DNA of 64,000 bases from Streptomyces sp. SCL15-4 (GCF_033366695.1 NZ_JAOBTQ010000001.1:930001-994000), one strand, 5' to 3'. Positions 22,246-31,793 are shown, numbered from the stretch's first letter. Program-made: numbers and translations. Notes: generated by a model from the letters alone, not told the origin.

Positions 22246-22443
22246 CGTGTGGTCCTCCTACCGGCCGTGGTGACGGCCGGGATCGCTGTGTCACCTTGCT
22301 GCGATCGTCACACCGGCCCGCGGGTCCGGCCCGCCGGCCGCCCGCCCGCTCCCCCGACCCGGTGACCAGGGTCCCGCCAATGCAGCAGAGCGCTCCCCCG
22401 GCCCCCGCTCCGGCGCGCCCGGAGCCGTGACACGACCCCGCTA

Positions 22444-22523
22444 TTGACATGTACCTGCATCTACCCCGAGGCTTCGTGCGTGAAGTTGCTCGATTGGCCC
22501 TTGTTTCAAGCGCTTCCGAGCAA
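22444..22523 (+). promoter_or_regulatory. Promoter/operator region of the GH31 gene
   Basis: The 328-base gap 22246-22573 holds a TTGACA hexamer at 22444, an 8-bp palindrome AAGCGCTT at 22508-22515 and a 7-bp inverted repeat (22486-22492 and 22517-22523) around it. AAGCGCTT-centred palindromes are typical LacI-family sugar-regulator operators in Streptomyces (CebR-like GAGCGCTC). A matching -10 for the TTGACA is not clear. No gene is visible in the gap. Confidence 0.45.
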
Positions 22524-22573
22524 TCTCAGCCAGGACAGTCAATCCGCAAAGGTGCGAGGGGAGCTGTTCCGCC

Positions 22574-25216
22574 GTGCGAAGACTCCGACATCGTGTGCCG
22601 TGGCCGGCCTGGATTCCGCTGGGGCTGGCGACCGCCCTGGCCGCGACCGTGCTGGCCGGCCCGGCGCCCGCCGAGGCCGCTCCGGCCGGGTCCGGCGCCG
22701 TACTGGACCCCGTCCACGGCAGCGCCGGCTGGCAGAGCCCGGTCTACGCCAAGGGCACCGGAGGCGGCCCCGAGAAGTGCCCCGCCCCGGCCGACGACCC
22801 CGGCGGCACGGTCTGCCACCGCTTCGACCTCACCGTCTCGGTGCCGGACGGCTACTGGGACGACAACCCCGAGGGCGGCGTCCCGCTGTCCGTCACCTGG
22901 GAGCGTCCCTCGGACGACTTCGACCTGTACGTCTACGACGACCACGGCAAGCAGGTGGCCTCCAGCGCGGGCACCGCCGACCCCGAGGCCACGGTGGTCC
23001 CGCGGGCGTCGGGGACGTACCACGTGCTCGTGGTGCCGTACGACGTGCACGGCACCTCCTTCACCGGCACCGCCTATCTGCCCGCGACCACGGACGCCGG
23101 CGACCTCACGTCCTTCTCGGGCGGCAACGGCCGGTACACCATCGGGGCCGGGCACCTCACGGCCCGGGCCGACTTCCTGACGGACGGCCGGCTACGGCTC
23201 CAGGCCGACCCGTCCGGCGTACTGAGCGATCCGGCCGGCACCGCCATCGTGCGGCAGCGGCCCGCCCTCCGGCGCGGCACCTCGTCCTTCGACGCGGGCG
23301 ACTACTACGGCGTCCGCTCGCCGGAGGCCGTGCTGCGCGTGTACAAGAAGCCGCTGCGGTTCGGGCTGTACCGGTCCGACAACCGCACCCGGATCTGGCA
23401 GGAGGACAAGCCGCTGCGCTGGTCGACCGGCGGGATGCGGCAGAGCCTCGCGCGCGGCGCGGACGAGCAGTTCTTCGGCGGCGGCGAGCAGAACGGCGCC
23501 TTCTCCCACCGCGGCCGGACCGTGTACGTCGCGAACAGCTTCGACTGGAACGAGGGCGGCTACAACAACTCCCAGCCGTTCTACCTCTCCAGCGCGGGCT
23601 ACGGCGTCTTCCGCAACACCTTCGCGCCGGGCGTGTACACCTTCGGCGCGCCGGTGACGACCGGTCAGCAGGAACGCCGGTTCGACGCCTACTACTTCCT
23701 CGGCGACGCCAAGCAGGTGATCGGCAAGTACACGGCGCTGGTGGGCCGTCCCTTCATGCCGCCGGTGTACGGCCTGGAACCGGGCGACTCCGACTGCTAT
23801 CTGCACAACGCCAACCGGGGCGAACGGCACACCCTGGACGCGCTGAAGGTCGCCGACGGCTACACCGAGCACCGGATGCCGCTCGGCTGGATGCTGGTCA
23901 ACGACGGGTACGGCTGCGGGTACGAGAACCTGGAGCAGACCGCCAAGGGCCTCCAGGACCACCACGCCCAGCTCGGCCTGTGGACCGAGAACGGCATCGA
24001 CAAGCTCGCCGGCCAGGTCGCGGCGGGACAGCGGGTGGCCAAGCTGGACGTGGCCTGGGTCGGCAACGGCTACAAGTTCGCGCTGGACGCCTGTGACGCG
24101 GCGAAGAAGGGCATCGAGGACAACAGCGACGCGCGCGGCTTCGTATGGCTGCCGGTGTCCTGGGCGGGCGCCCAGCGCTGCGGCGTGCTGTGGAGCGGCG
24201 ACCAGAAGCTGTCCTGGGACTACATCCGCTGGCAGATCCCGACGTACGCCGGGGCGACGCTGTCCGGCATCGCCTACAACACCGGTGACGTGGGCAGCAT
24301 CTACCGCCACGACGCCGAGATGTACGCGCGCGACCTCCAGTGGAAGGCGTTCCTGCCGGCCGTCATGACGATGGACGGCTGGGCGAGCGACCTCACCACC
24401 GGCAAGCCCGCCGACCAGCAGCCGTGGCGGGACGGCGAGCCGTACACCTCCGTCAACCGCAAGTACCTCCAGCTCAAGGAGCGGCTGTTGCCGTACATGT
24501 ACACCCTGTCCGCCGAAGCGGCGAAGACCGGCGTGGGCGCGGTGCGTCCGCTGTGGCTGGAGTACCCGGACGACCCGGACACCCTGGGTCCCGCGGCGAA
24601 GTACGAGTTCCTGTCCGGCCGGGACTTCCTCGTCGCGCCGGTGTACGAGGACTCCGACACCCGGGACGGCATCCATCTGCCGAAGGGCACCTGGACCGAC
24701 TACTGGACCGGGCGCACCTATCGCGGCCCGGTCACGCTCGACGGCTACCACGCCCCGCTGGACACCCTGCCGCTGTTCGTGCGCGAGGGTGCGATCGTCC
24801 CGATGTGGCCGAAGGGCACGACGAGCTGGCAGACCCGCGACCGGCACGAGCTGGACTGGGACCTGTACCCGGCCGCGCACGGCACCAGCCACTACACGCT
24901 GTACGAGGACGACGGCGTGACCCGGGACTTCGCCCGGGGCGCGGCGGCCACACAGCGGGTGTCGGTGCGCGCCGGCGCCCGGGGGGCGACCGTGACCGTC
25001 GGCGCGAGCAGGGGTGAGTACGCGGGCAAGGCGGACGCCCGGGCGTACCGGTTCACGGTGCACGGCGGCGCGGCGCCCGCGCGGGTCCTGCTCGACGGCC
25101 GCCGGCTCCCGGACGGCGCCTGGTCGTACGATTCCGCCACCCGGGTCACGACCGTCACCACGGACCGGCTGCCGCTCGACCGCGGTTTCTCCCTGCGCTT
25201 GGTGGGCGGGAGGTAA
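22574..25216 (+). CDS. Secreted glycoside hydrolase family 31 enzyme
   Basis: The 880-residue protein has a signal peptide (1-36, PAEAAP), an N-terminal beta-sandwich (about 40-180, pre-peptidase/PPC-like with DDFDLYVYDDHGKQ) and a GH31 catalytic barrel. Candidate nucleophile is Asp492 in RVAKLDVAW and acid/base Asp543 in LWSGDQKLSWDY. The distal beta-domains follow, with FLVAPVYED and DGYHAPLDTLPLFVREGAIVP. GH31 covers alpha-glucosidases, alpha-xylosidases and alpha-N-acetylgalactosaminidases; specificity cannot be read here. The GTG at 22574 follows GAGGGGAGC. It lies just upstream of a chitinase but is separated from it by that gene's own promoter. Confidence 0.9.
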   Translation: MRRLRHRVPWPAWIPLGLATALAATVLAGPAPAEAAPAGSGAVLDPVHGSAGWQSPVYAKGTGGGPEKCPAPADDPGGTVCHRFDLTVSVPDGYWDDNPEGGVPLSVTWERPSDDFDLYVYDDHGKQVASSAGTADPEATVVPRASGTYHVLVVPYDVHGTSFTGTAYLPATTDAGDLTSFSGGNGRYTIGAGHLTARADFLTDGRLRLQADPSGVLSDPAGTAIVRQRPALRRGTSSFDAGDYYGVRSPEAVLRVYKKPLRFGLYRSDNRTRIWQEDKPLRWSTGGMRQSLARGADEQFFGGGEQNGAFSHRGRTVYVANSFDWNEGGYNNSQPFYLSSAGYGVFRNTFAPGVYTFGAPVTTGQQERRFDAYYFLGDAKQVIGKYTALVGRPFMPPVYGLEPGDSDCYLHNANRGERHTLDALKVADGYTEHRMPLGWMLVNDGYGCGYENLEQTAKGLQDHHAQLGLWTENGIDKLAGQVAAGQRVAKLDVAWVGNGYKFALDACDAAKKGIEDNSDARGFVWLPVSWAGAQRCGVLWSGDQKLSWDYIRWQIPTYAGATLSGIAYNTGDVGSIYRHDAEMYARDLQWKAFLPAVMTMDGWASDLTTGKPADQQPWRDGEPYTSVNRKYLQLKERLLPYMYTLSAEAAKTGVGAVRPLWLEYPDDPDTLGPAAKYEFLSGRDFLVAPVYEDSDTRDGIHLPKGTWTDYWTGRTYRGPVTLDGYHAPLDTLPLFVREGAIVPMWPKGTTSWQTRDRHELDWDLYPAAHGTSHYTLYEDDGVTRDFARGAAATQRVSVRAGARGATVTVGASRGEYAGKADARAYRFTVHGGAAPARVLLDGRRLPDGAWSYDSATRVTTVTTDRLPLDRGFSLRLVGGR

Positions 25217-25226
25217 AGGAACCGTA

Positions 25227-25260
25227 TGGTCTAGTCCAAAGTACATGTTGGTCTAGTCCA
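25227..25260 (+). promoter_or_regulatory. Paired DasR-type (dre-like) direct repeats of the chitinase promoter
   Basis: TGGTCTAGTCCA occurs twice, at 25227-25238 and 25249-25260, 22 bases apart start to start (two helical turns). It matches the 12-bp direct repeats of Streptomyces chitinase promoters and the DasR responsive element (TGGTCTAGACCA type). DasR with glucosamine-6-phosphate as inducer is the expected control; the second site is 75 bases before the GH18 start. Confidence 0.85.
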
Positions 25261-25290
25261 ACTCATTGACGTGACCGCAACAGCTCCCGG

Positions 25291-25322
25291 AGGGTGGGGC
25301 TCCCCGTTCGGGGCCCCACCCT
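25291..25322 (+). promoter_or_regulatory. Hairpin in the chitinase 5' leader
   Basis: A perfect 10-bp stem (25291-25300 with 25313-25322) extends inward by a G-T pair and further G-C pairs. It ends just before the TGGAGGC ribosome site. It is downstream of the presumed promoter, so it should be in the mRNA as a stability element, attenuator or translation control. Confidence 0.6.
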
Positions 25323-25334
25323 CTGGAGGCACAC

Positions 25335-26552
25335 ATGAGACGTCTTCGGGCATGCCTGGGCGCGGCGGCGGCCGTCGCCCTCGCCGCGGCCGGTGCCACC
25401 GCGCTGGTCGCGGGCAGCGCCTCGGGCGCGACCACCGCGCTCGACAACCGCTGGTACGCCGCCGCCCCCTATCTGATGCCGCTGGACAACGACCCGCCGG
25501 ACCCGGCCGCCCTCATGGACGCCACCGGTCTGAAGGCGTTCCAGCTGGCCTTCGTGCTGGCACCCGCCGGCGGCGGCTGCACGCCGACCTGGGACGGCAC
25601 GGCGCCGGTCGGCTCGGACACCGCCGTCCGGTCGGTGATCGACACCATCCGGGCCAAGGGCGGCGACGTCTCCGTCTCCATCGGCGGCTACGGCGGCACC
25701 AAGCTCGGCCAGGCCTGCGCGGACCCGGCGTCCACGGCGGCGGCCTACCAGCAGGTCGTCACCAAGTACGGGCTGCGCGCCATCGACTTCGACCTGGAGG
25801 AGCCGGAGTACGAGAACACCGCGGCGATCAGGAACGAGATCGGTGCCGCGAAGATCCTCCAGCAGAACAACCCCGGGCTGTACGTGTCCGTGACCACGGC
25901 CGGCACGGCGGACGGCACCGGCTGGTTCGGCAAGCAGATGCTGCTGGAGGCCAAGGCACAGGGCTTCACCCCGAACAACTTCTCCATCATGCCGTTCGAC
26001 GGCGGCTTCGACCACGCGGCGAGCCAGACCGCCGCGCTCACCAAGTTCAACGCGGTCCTGCGGTCCACCTTCGGCTGGGACGAGGCGACCGCCTACGCCC
26101 ACGAGGGCTTCTCGGGCATGAACGGCCGCAGCGACACCGGCGAATACTTCACCCAGGCCGACTTCCAGACCGTGCTCGACTACGCCACCGGCCACCACAT
26201 GGACCGGTTCACGTTCTGGTCGCTCAACCGCGACCGGCAGTGCGCACCGGCCGACAACGGCGGCCGGACGTCCGGCACCTGCTCCAGCGTGGCCCAGAAC
26301 TCCTGGGACTTCGCGAAGTACTCCGTGAAGTTCGCCGGCGCCACCCCGCCGTCCACCACGCCCACGCCCACCCCGACACCGACCCCCACGGCCCCGGCCT
26401 CCTGCAAGCCGGCCTGGAGCGCGACGACGGCGTACACGGCCGGTGCCGAGGTCGCCTACGGCAAGCACAACTGGAAGGCCAGGTGGTGGACCCAGAACGA
26501 GACGCCCGGCGCCTCGCAGTGGGGGCCGTGGGAGGACGAGGGCGCCTGCTGA
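25335..26552 (+). CDS. Secreted GH18 chitinase with C-terminal chitin-binding domain
   Basis: The 405-residue protein has a signal peptide (1-33), a GH18 barrel (about 36-340), a TPTPTPTPT linker and a CBM5/12-type chitin-binding module (about 355-405, CKPAWSATTAYTAGAEVAY with aromatic WKARWW). The catalytic motif is AIDFDLEEPEY with the acid Glu at 155, D151 and D153. The first Asp of the usual DxxDxDxE is Arg here. SIGGYGG is the second GH18 signature. It degrades chitin outside the cell. Two DasR-type repeats upstream indicate induction by chitin-derived sugars. The ATG at 25335 has TGGAGGC upstream. Confidence 0.92.
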   Translation: MRRLRACLGAAAAVALAAAGATALVAGSASGATTALDNRWYAAAPYLMPLDNDPPDPAALMDATGLKAFQLAFVLAPAGGGCTPTWDGTAPVGSDTAVRSVIDTIRAKGGDVSVSIGGYGGTKLGQACADPASTAAAYQQVVTKYGLRAIDFDLEEPEYENTAAIRNEIGAAKILQQNNPGLYVSVTTAGTADGTGWFGKQMLLEAKAQGFTPNNFSIMPFDGGFDHAASQTAALTKFNAVLRSTFGWDEATAYAHEGFSGMNGRSDTGEYFTQADFQTVLDYATGHHMDRFTFWSLNRDRQCAPADNGGRTSGTCSSVAQNSWDFAKYSVKFAGATPPSTTPTPTPTPTPTAPASCKPAWSATTAYTAGAEVAYGKHNWKARWWTQNETPGASQWGPWEDEGAC

Positions 26553-26703
26553 CACCGCGGTCCGCCGACGTGTCCGGGGCAGGCCGGCGACTGCCCGGCG
26601 AATGTTCCGGACACGGTCCGACCTGCGCGACTGGTGCGAACGGCGGGACGGTCGTAGCGTCGGGACCACGCGTTCGGAGCAAGCACGACCGGCGGGAGCG
26701 GCG

Positions 26704-27165
26704 ATGCGCGCATCAGTGGCGGGAACGACGGTCACCCTGGCGGCGGGAGCCCTGCTGACAGCGGCCATGACGACGGCCTCGGCCGGCGGGCCGGACACCT
26801 CGACGCCGCCGCGCCACTCCGGCTCGGCGCGGCCCGTCCTGGTCGACTGCCTGTGGCAGCGCACCGTACGGCCGATCGACTTCATCCTGGCCTGCGGCGA
26901 CGGCAACAGCCGGCTCACCGGACTGCGCTGGTCCGAGTGGAGTCCGGGCGGGGCGACCGCGGTGGGTGTGAACGTGGTCAACGACTGCGAGCCGTACTGC
27001 GCGGCCGGCACCTTCCACGCCTACCCGGTGACCGTCCGGCTGGACGGCCCCGAGCCGTGGAAGGAGCACCCGGACGTCGAGCACTACACCCGGATGAGCC
27101 TCACCTACTCCGGCGACCGTCCCGAGGGCTACCAGCGGGTCATGACCTACCCGCTCTGGGACTGA
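26704..27165 (+). CDS. Small secreted protein, function unknown
   Basis: The 153-residue product has a signal peptide (1-28, ending TTASA-GGPD). A mature domain of about 120 residues has Cys in VDCLWQ, LACGDG, NDCEPY and YCAAG, Trp-rich segments, and a GVNVVNDCEPYCAAGTFHAYPV stretch. This pattern is common in uncharacterised Streptomyces secreted proteins. I do not recognise a named family. The ATG at 26704 is preceded by GGGAGCGGCG and places the signal at the N terminus; the longer upstream frame is not protein-like. Confidence 0.7.
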   Translation: MRASVAGTTVTLAAGALLTAAMTTASAGGPDTSTPPRHSGSARPVLVDCLWQRTVRPIDFILACGDGNSRLTGLRWSEWSPGGATAVGVNVVNDCEPYCAAGTFHAYPVTVRLDGPEPWKEHPDVEHYTRMSLTYSGDRPEGYQRVMTYPLWD

Positions 27166-27370
27166 CGGCCCGGGACTGACGGCCCGCGCCCGGACGTCCC
27201 TGCGGACGGTCACGGCCGGATGCCGCCCGGGTGTGCCTCGTACGGTGCGCACCGGTGGTCCGCGCGGGCGATCCCGCGGCCCCGGCTCCCGCCGCCGGCG
27301 GCCCGTCCACCCCCATGTTGGTGTGGCCCCGCACGCCGGCGCGCCCGCGCGCCGACCGAAAAGAGGTCAC

Positions 27371-28339
27371 ATGCCCCGACGCCCCCGTCTGACCGGTGCC
27401 GCCACGGCCGCGCTCGCGCTCGGCCTGGTCGCCGCCGCGCCCGCCACCGGCACCGAGCCGCCCGTCGGCGACGCGCGTGTCGTCGCCCGCTTCGACCCGG
27501 CCGCCGGACGGACGCCCGAGAACATCGCGCTGGAGCCCGACGGCTCCGCCGACCTCACCTTCGCCGCCGCCCGCACGGTCGCCCACGTGACCCTCGACGG
27601 GACCACCACCACCCGCGCCACGCTGCCCGCGGTGGCCGGTCCGGCCACCCCGCTGGTGCGCAGGGCCGTCGTCACCGGCATCGCCCGCGCCCACGACGGC
27701 ACGCTGTACGTCAACTACGCCACCGGCACCCGCGCGACCGGCGTCTGGCGCCTCTCCCCCGGCGCGGCCCCGGCGCGGATCGCCGCGCTGCCGCCCGACG
27801 GGTTTCCCAACGGCCTGGCCCTCGACGAACGCCGTGGTGTGCTCTACGCCGCCGACTCGGTGCGCGGCACCGTCTGGCGCGTCCCCGCGGCCGGCGGCCC
27901 GGCCACCGCCTGGGCCCGCCGGACGGAACTGCGGCCGTCCCGCGCCGGGAGCTTCGGCGCCAACGGCATCGAGGTCCACCGCGGCGCCGTGTGGGTGTCG
28001 AACACCGACCGGGGGACGCTCGTGCGCCTGCCCGTGCGCGAGAACGGCTCCGCCGGTGCGCCGGAGACCCTGGCGCGCGGGCTCCCCGGCATCGACGGCT
28101 TCGCCTTCCCCGGCGCCGGCCGCACCGCCCTGGCCGCGCTGAACGGCGGCAATCAGGTGGTGCTGGTCCGGCGCGACGGCAGCCACACCGTCGTCCTCAC
28201 CGAGGCGGACGGGCTGGCCGGCCCGACCTCCGTCGCCGTACGCGGCCGTGCGGTGTACGTGCCCAGCGCCGCCTACCGGGCCGGGCGCGGCCCGAACCTG
28301 CTGCTGGCCCGGCTGCGGTACCACTTCGGCCGCCTGTAG
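27371..28339 (+). CDS. Secreted SMP-30/NHL-like beta-propeller protein
   Basis: The 322-residue protein has a signal peptide (1-26, ending PATG-TEPP). A six-bladed propeller of the SMP-30/gluconolactonase/LRE-like type follows, with blade motifs ENIALEPDGSADLTF, GIARAHDGTLYVNYA, NGLALDERRGVLYAADS and NGIEVHRGAVWVSN. Such proteins may be lactonases or simple scaffolds; metal-binding residues could not be assigned with certainty. The ATG at 27371 follows AAGAGGTCAC. It is monocistronic as far as seen. Confidence 0.78.
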   Translation: MPRRPRLTGAATAALALGLVAAAPATGTEPPVGDARVVARFDPAAGRTPENIALEPDGSADLTFAAARTVAHVTLDGTTTTRATLPAVAGPATPLVRRAVVTGIARAHDGTLYVNYATGTRATGVWRLSPGAAPARIAALPPDGFPNGLALDERRGVLYAADSVRGTVWRVPAAGGPATAWARRTELRPSRAGSFGANGIEVHRGAVWVSNTDRGTLVRLPVRENGSAGAPETLARGLPGIDGFAFPGAGRTALAALNGGNQVVLVRRDGSHTVVLTEADGLAGPTSVAVRGRAVYVPSAAYRAGRGPNLLLARLRYHFGRL

Positions 28340-28342
28340 CCG

Positions 28343-28363
28343 GGCCGCGCACACGTCGCGGCC
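28343..28363. terminator. Short hairpin between propeller gene and pyc
   Basis: 7-bp perfect stem GGCCGCG/CGCGGCC (28343-28349, 28357-28363) directly after the TAG stop at 28337-28339. Confidence 0.45.
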
Positions 28364-28383
28364 GGTCCGGGTCCCGGCCGTGA

Positions 28384-28415
<32 letters not shown>

Positions 28416-31400
28416 TCAGACGATCTCCACCAGCAGGTCGCCGCCCTCCACCTGCTGGACGCGGGTGATGGCCGGGCGGGAGACGCGGCCCGCCTTCGGC
28501 GCGGTGATCGTGGCCTCCATCTTCATCGCCTCGATGGTGGCGACCGTGGCACCGGCCTCCACCTCGTCGCCCTCGGCGACGGCCAGGGTCACCACACCGG
28601 CGAAGGGCGCCGCCACATGCCCCGGATCGCTCCGGTCGGCCTTCCGCGTCGCCGGGACGTCGGAGGCCGCGGCGCGGTCGCGGACCTGGATGGGCCGCAG
28701 CTGACCGTTGAGCGTGGACATCACGGTGCGCATACCGCGCTCGTCGGCCTCGCCGACCGCCTGGAGTTCGATCAGCAGCCGGACACCGGGCTCCAGGTCG
28801 ACGGCGTACTCCTTGCCGGGGCGCAGGCCGTAGAAGAACGCCTTGCTGTCCAGCACTCCGGTGTCGCCGAAGCTCTGCCGGTGGGTGTCGAACTCGCGGG
28901 CCGGACCGGGGAACAGCAGGCGGTTCAGCGTGGCCCGCCGGTCCTTGGCGAGCCCCTCGCGGTCCTCGGCGGACAGCTCGGGAGCGGGCCGGGGCGCAGC
29001 CCGGCCCTGGAGCGCCTTGGTGCGGAACGGCTCCGGCCAGCCGCCGGGCGGGGTGCCCAGCTCGCCGCGCAGGAAGCCGATCACCGAGTCCGGGATGTCG
29101 AACGTGTCCGGGTGCGCCTCGAAGGCCTCCGGCGAGACCCCGGCGCCCACCAGGTGCAGGGCGAGGTCGCCGACCACCTTGGAGGACGGGGTGACCTTGA
29201 CCAGGCGGCCGAGGATGCGGTCGGCGGCGGCGTACATCGCCTCGATGTCCTCGAAGCGGTCGCCGAGGCCGAGGGCGACGGCCTGGGTGCGCAGGTTGGA
29301 CAGCTGGCCGCCCGGGATCTCGTGGTGGTAGACACGGCCGGTCGGCGAGGCGAGGCCGGCCTCGAACGGTGCGTAGATCCTGCGCACGCTCTCCCAGTAC
29401 GGTTCCAGGTCGCCGACCGCCTGGAGGTCGAGCCCGGTGGGCCGCTCGGAGTGGTCGGTAGCGGCGACGATCGCGGACAGCGACGGCTGCGAGGTGGTGC
29501 CGGCCATGGAGGCCACCGCACCGTCGACGGCGTCGGCGCCCGCCTGGATCGCGGCGAGGTAGGTGGCGAGCTGGCCGCCCGCGGTGTCGTGCGTGTGCAG
29601 GTGCACCGGCAGGTCGAACTCGCGGCGCAGCGCCGAGACCAGCTTCGCGGCGGCCGGGGCGCGCAGCAGGCCCGCCATGTCCTTGATCGCGAGGACGTGC
29701 GCGCCGGCCTCGACGATCTCCTCGGCCAGGCGCAGGTAGTAGTCCAGGGTGTACAGCCGCTCCGCCGGATCGCTGAGGTCGGCGGTGTAGCAGAGGGCCA
29801 CCTCGGCGATCGCCGTGCCCGTCTCCCGTACGGCGTCGATGGCGGGACGCATCCGGCCGACGTCGTTGAGGGCGTCGAAGATGCGGAAGATGTCGATGCC
29901 GGTGGCGGCGGCCTCCTGCACGAAGGCGTCGGTGACCTCGGTCGGGTACGGGGTGTAGCCGACGGTGTTGCGGCCGCGCAGCAGCATCTGGAGGCAGATG
30001 TTGGGCACCGCCTCGCGCAGCGCGGCCAGCCGCTCCCAGGGGTCCTCGGCGAGGAAGCGCAGCGCCACGTCGTAGGTGGCGCCGCCCCAGCACTCCAGGG
30101 AGAGCAGCCGCGGCAGGGTGCGGGCGACGACCGGGGCGACGGCGAGGAGGTCCTTGGTGCGCACGCGGGTGGCGAGCAGGGACTGGTGGGCGTCGCGGAA
30201 GGTGGTGTCGGTGACGCCGATGGTCGGCGACTCGCGCAGGTGCCGGGCGAAGCCCTCGGGGCCGAGGTCCACGAGGAGCTGCCGGGACCCGGCGGGCGGC
30301 TTTCCGGCGGGCAGCGGCGGCAGCTTGGTCACCGGGTCGGGCAGTTCGGGCCGCTCGCCGTGCGGCTTGTTGACGGTGACGTCGGCGAGGTAGGTGAGCA
30401 GCTTGGTGCCGCGGTCGGCGGAGTGCCGGGCGGTCAGCAGGTGCGGGCGCTGCTCGATGAAGGAGGTGGTGACCCGGCCCGCCCGGAAGTCGGGGTCGTC
30501 CAGGACCGCCTGGAGGAAGGGGATGTTGGTGGCCACACCGCGGATGCGGAACTCGGCGACCGCGCGCCGGGCCCGGCCGATGGCGGCCTGGAAGTCGCGG
30601 CCCCGGCAGGTGAGCTTGACCAGCATCGAGTCGAAGTGTGCGCTGATCTCCGTACCGGCGTGGGTGGTGCCGCCGTCGAGCCGGATGCCGGAACCGCCCG
30701 GGGAGCGGTAGGCGCTGATCCGGCCGGTGTCGGGACGGAAGCCGTTGGCGGGGTCCTCGGTGGTGATCCGGCACTGGAGGGCGGCGCCGCGCAGGGTGAC
30801 CGTGTCCTGGGAGAGGCCGAGGTCGGCGAGGGTCTCGCCGGCGGCGATGCGCAGCTGGGCCTGGACCAGGTCGACGTCGGTGACCTCCTCGGTCACGGTG
30901 TGCTCGACCTGGATGCGCGGGTTCATCTCGATGAACACGTGGTTGCCGGCCCGGTCGAGCAGGAACTCCACCGTGCCGGCGTTGCGGTAGCCGATCTCGC
31001 GGGCGAAGCGGACGGCGTCGGCGCAGATCCGGTCGCGCAGCCGCGGGTCGAGGTTGGGCGCGGGGGCCAGCTCGATGACCTTCTGGTGGCGGCGCTGCAC
31101 GGAGCAGTCGCGTTCGAAGAGGTGGATGACGTCGCCCGCGCCGTCGGCGAGAATCTGCACCTCGATGTGGCGGGGCTCGACGACGGCCTTCTCCAGGAAG
31201 ACGGTCGGGTCGCCGAAGGCGGAGGCGGCCTCGCGGGAGGCGGCCTCGATGGACTCGCGCAGCCGGGCCGGGCCCTCGACGCGGCGCATGCCGCGCCCGC
31301 CGCCGCCGGCGACCGCCTTGACGAAGACGGGGAAGCCGATGTCCTCGGCGGCGCGCACCAGTTCGTCCACGTCGGTGGAGGGCGGGCAGGAGCCGAGGAC

Positions 31401-31793
31401 CGGCACGCCGGCCGCGCGGGCGGCGGCGACCGCGCGGGCCTTGTTGCCGGTCAGCTCCAGCGTGGCCGCGTCGGGGCCGACGAAGGTGATGCCCGCCTGT
31501 TCGCAGGCGCGGGCCAGTTCGGGGTTCTCGGACAGGAAGCCGTAGCCCGGGTAGACGGCGTCGGCGCCCGCCCGGCGGGCGGCGGCCACGATCTCCTCGA
31601 CGGAGAGGTAGGCCCGCACCGGGTGCCCCGGCTCCCCGATCTCGTAGGCCTCGTCGGCCTTCAGCCGGTGCAGCGAGTTGCGGTCCTCGTGCGGGAACAC
31701 GGCGACGGTGCGCGCGCCGAGTTCGTAGCCCGCCCGGAACGCGCGGATCGCGATCTCTCCACGATTGGCGACCAGCACCTTGCGGAACATCAT
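28416..31793 (-). CDS. pyc: Pyruvate carboxylase
   Basis: The 1125-residue protein is a single-chain pyruvate carboxylase. It has biotin carboxylase (about 1-450, with GGGGRGMRR ATP loop and EMNPRIQVEHTVTEE), carboxyltransferase (about 520-800, VTDTTFRDAHQSLLATR, IKDMAGL, HTHDTAGG metal site), the PC tetramerisation region and a C-terminal biotin carrier domain. The biotinyl lysine is in EAMKMEATI near the end. It makes oxaloacetate from pyruvate and bicarbonate for anaplerosis. The ATG at 31793 has AAGGGAATCC upstream; a second Met follows at once. No operon partner is obvious. Confidence 0.98.
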   Translation of the reverse strand: MMFRKVLVANRGEIAIRAFRAGYELGARTVAVFPHEDRNSLHRLKADEAYEIGEPGHPVRAYLSVEEIVAAARRAGADAVYPGYGFLSENPELARACEQAGITFVGPDAATLELTGNKARAVAAARAAGVPVLGSCPPSTDVDELVRAAEDIGFPVFVKAVAGGGGRGMRRVEGPARLRESIEAASREAASAFGDPTVFLEKAVVEPRHIEVQILADGAGDVIHLFERDCSVQRRHQKVIELAPAPNLDPRLRDRICADAVRFAREIGYRNAGTVEFLLDRAGNHVFIEMNPRIQVEHTVTEEVTDVDLVQAQLRIAAGETLADLGLSQDTVTLRGAALQCRITTEDPANGFRPDTGRISAYRSPGGSGIRLDGGTTHAGTEISAHFDSMLVKLTCRGRDFQAAIGRARRAVAEFRIRGVATNIPFLQAVLDDPDFRAGRVTTSFIEQRPHLLTARHSADRGTKLLTYLADVTVNKPHGERPELPDPVTKLPPLPAGKPPAGSRQLLVDLGPEGFARHLRESPTIGVTDTTFRDAHQSLLATRVRTKDLLAVAPVVARTLPRLLSLECWGGATYDVALRFLAEDPWERLAALREAVPNICLQMLLRGRNTVGYTPYPTEVTDAFVQEAAATGIDIFRIFDALNDVGRMRPAIDAVRETGTAIAEVALCYTADLSDPAERLYTLDYYLRLAEEIVEAGAHVLAIKDMAGLLRAPAAAKLVSALRREFDLPVHLHTHDTAGGQLATYLAAIQAGADAVDGAVASMAGTTSQPSLSAIVAATDHSERPTGLDLQAVGDLEPYWESVRRIYAPFEAGLASPTGRVYHHEIPGGQLSNLRTQAVALGLGDRFEDIEAMYAAADRILGRLVKVTPSSKVVGDLALHLVGAGVSPEAFEAHPDTFDIPDSVIGFLRGELGTPPGGWPEPFRTKALQGRAAPRPAPELSAEDREGLAKDRRATLNRLLFPGPAREFDTHRQSFGDTGVLDSKAFFYGLRPGKEYAVDLEPGVRLLIELQAVGEADERGMRTVMSTLNGQLRPIQVRDRAAASDVPATRKADRSDPGHVAAPFAGVVTLAVAEGDEVEAGATVATIEAMKMEATITAPKAGRVSRPAITRVQQVEGGDLLVEIV

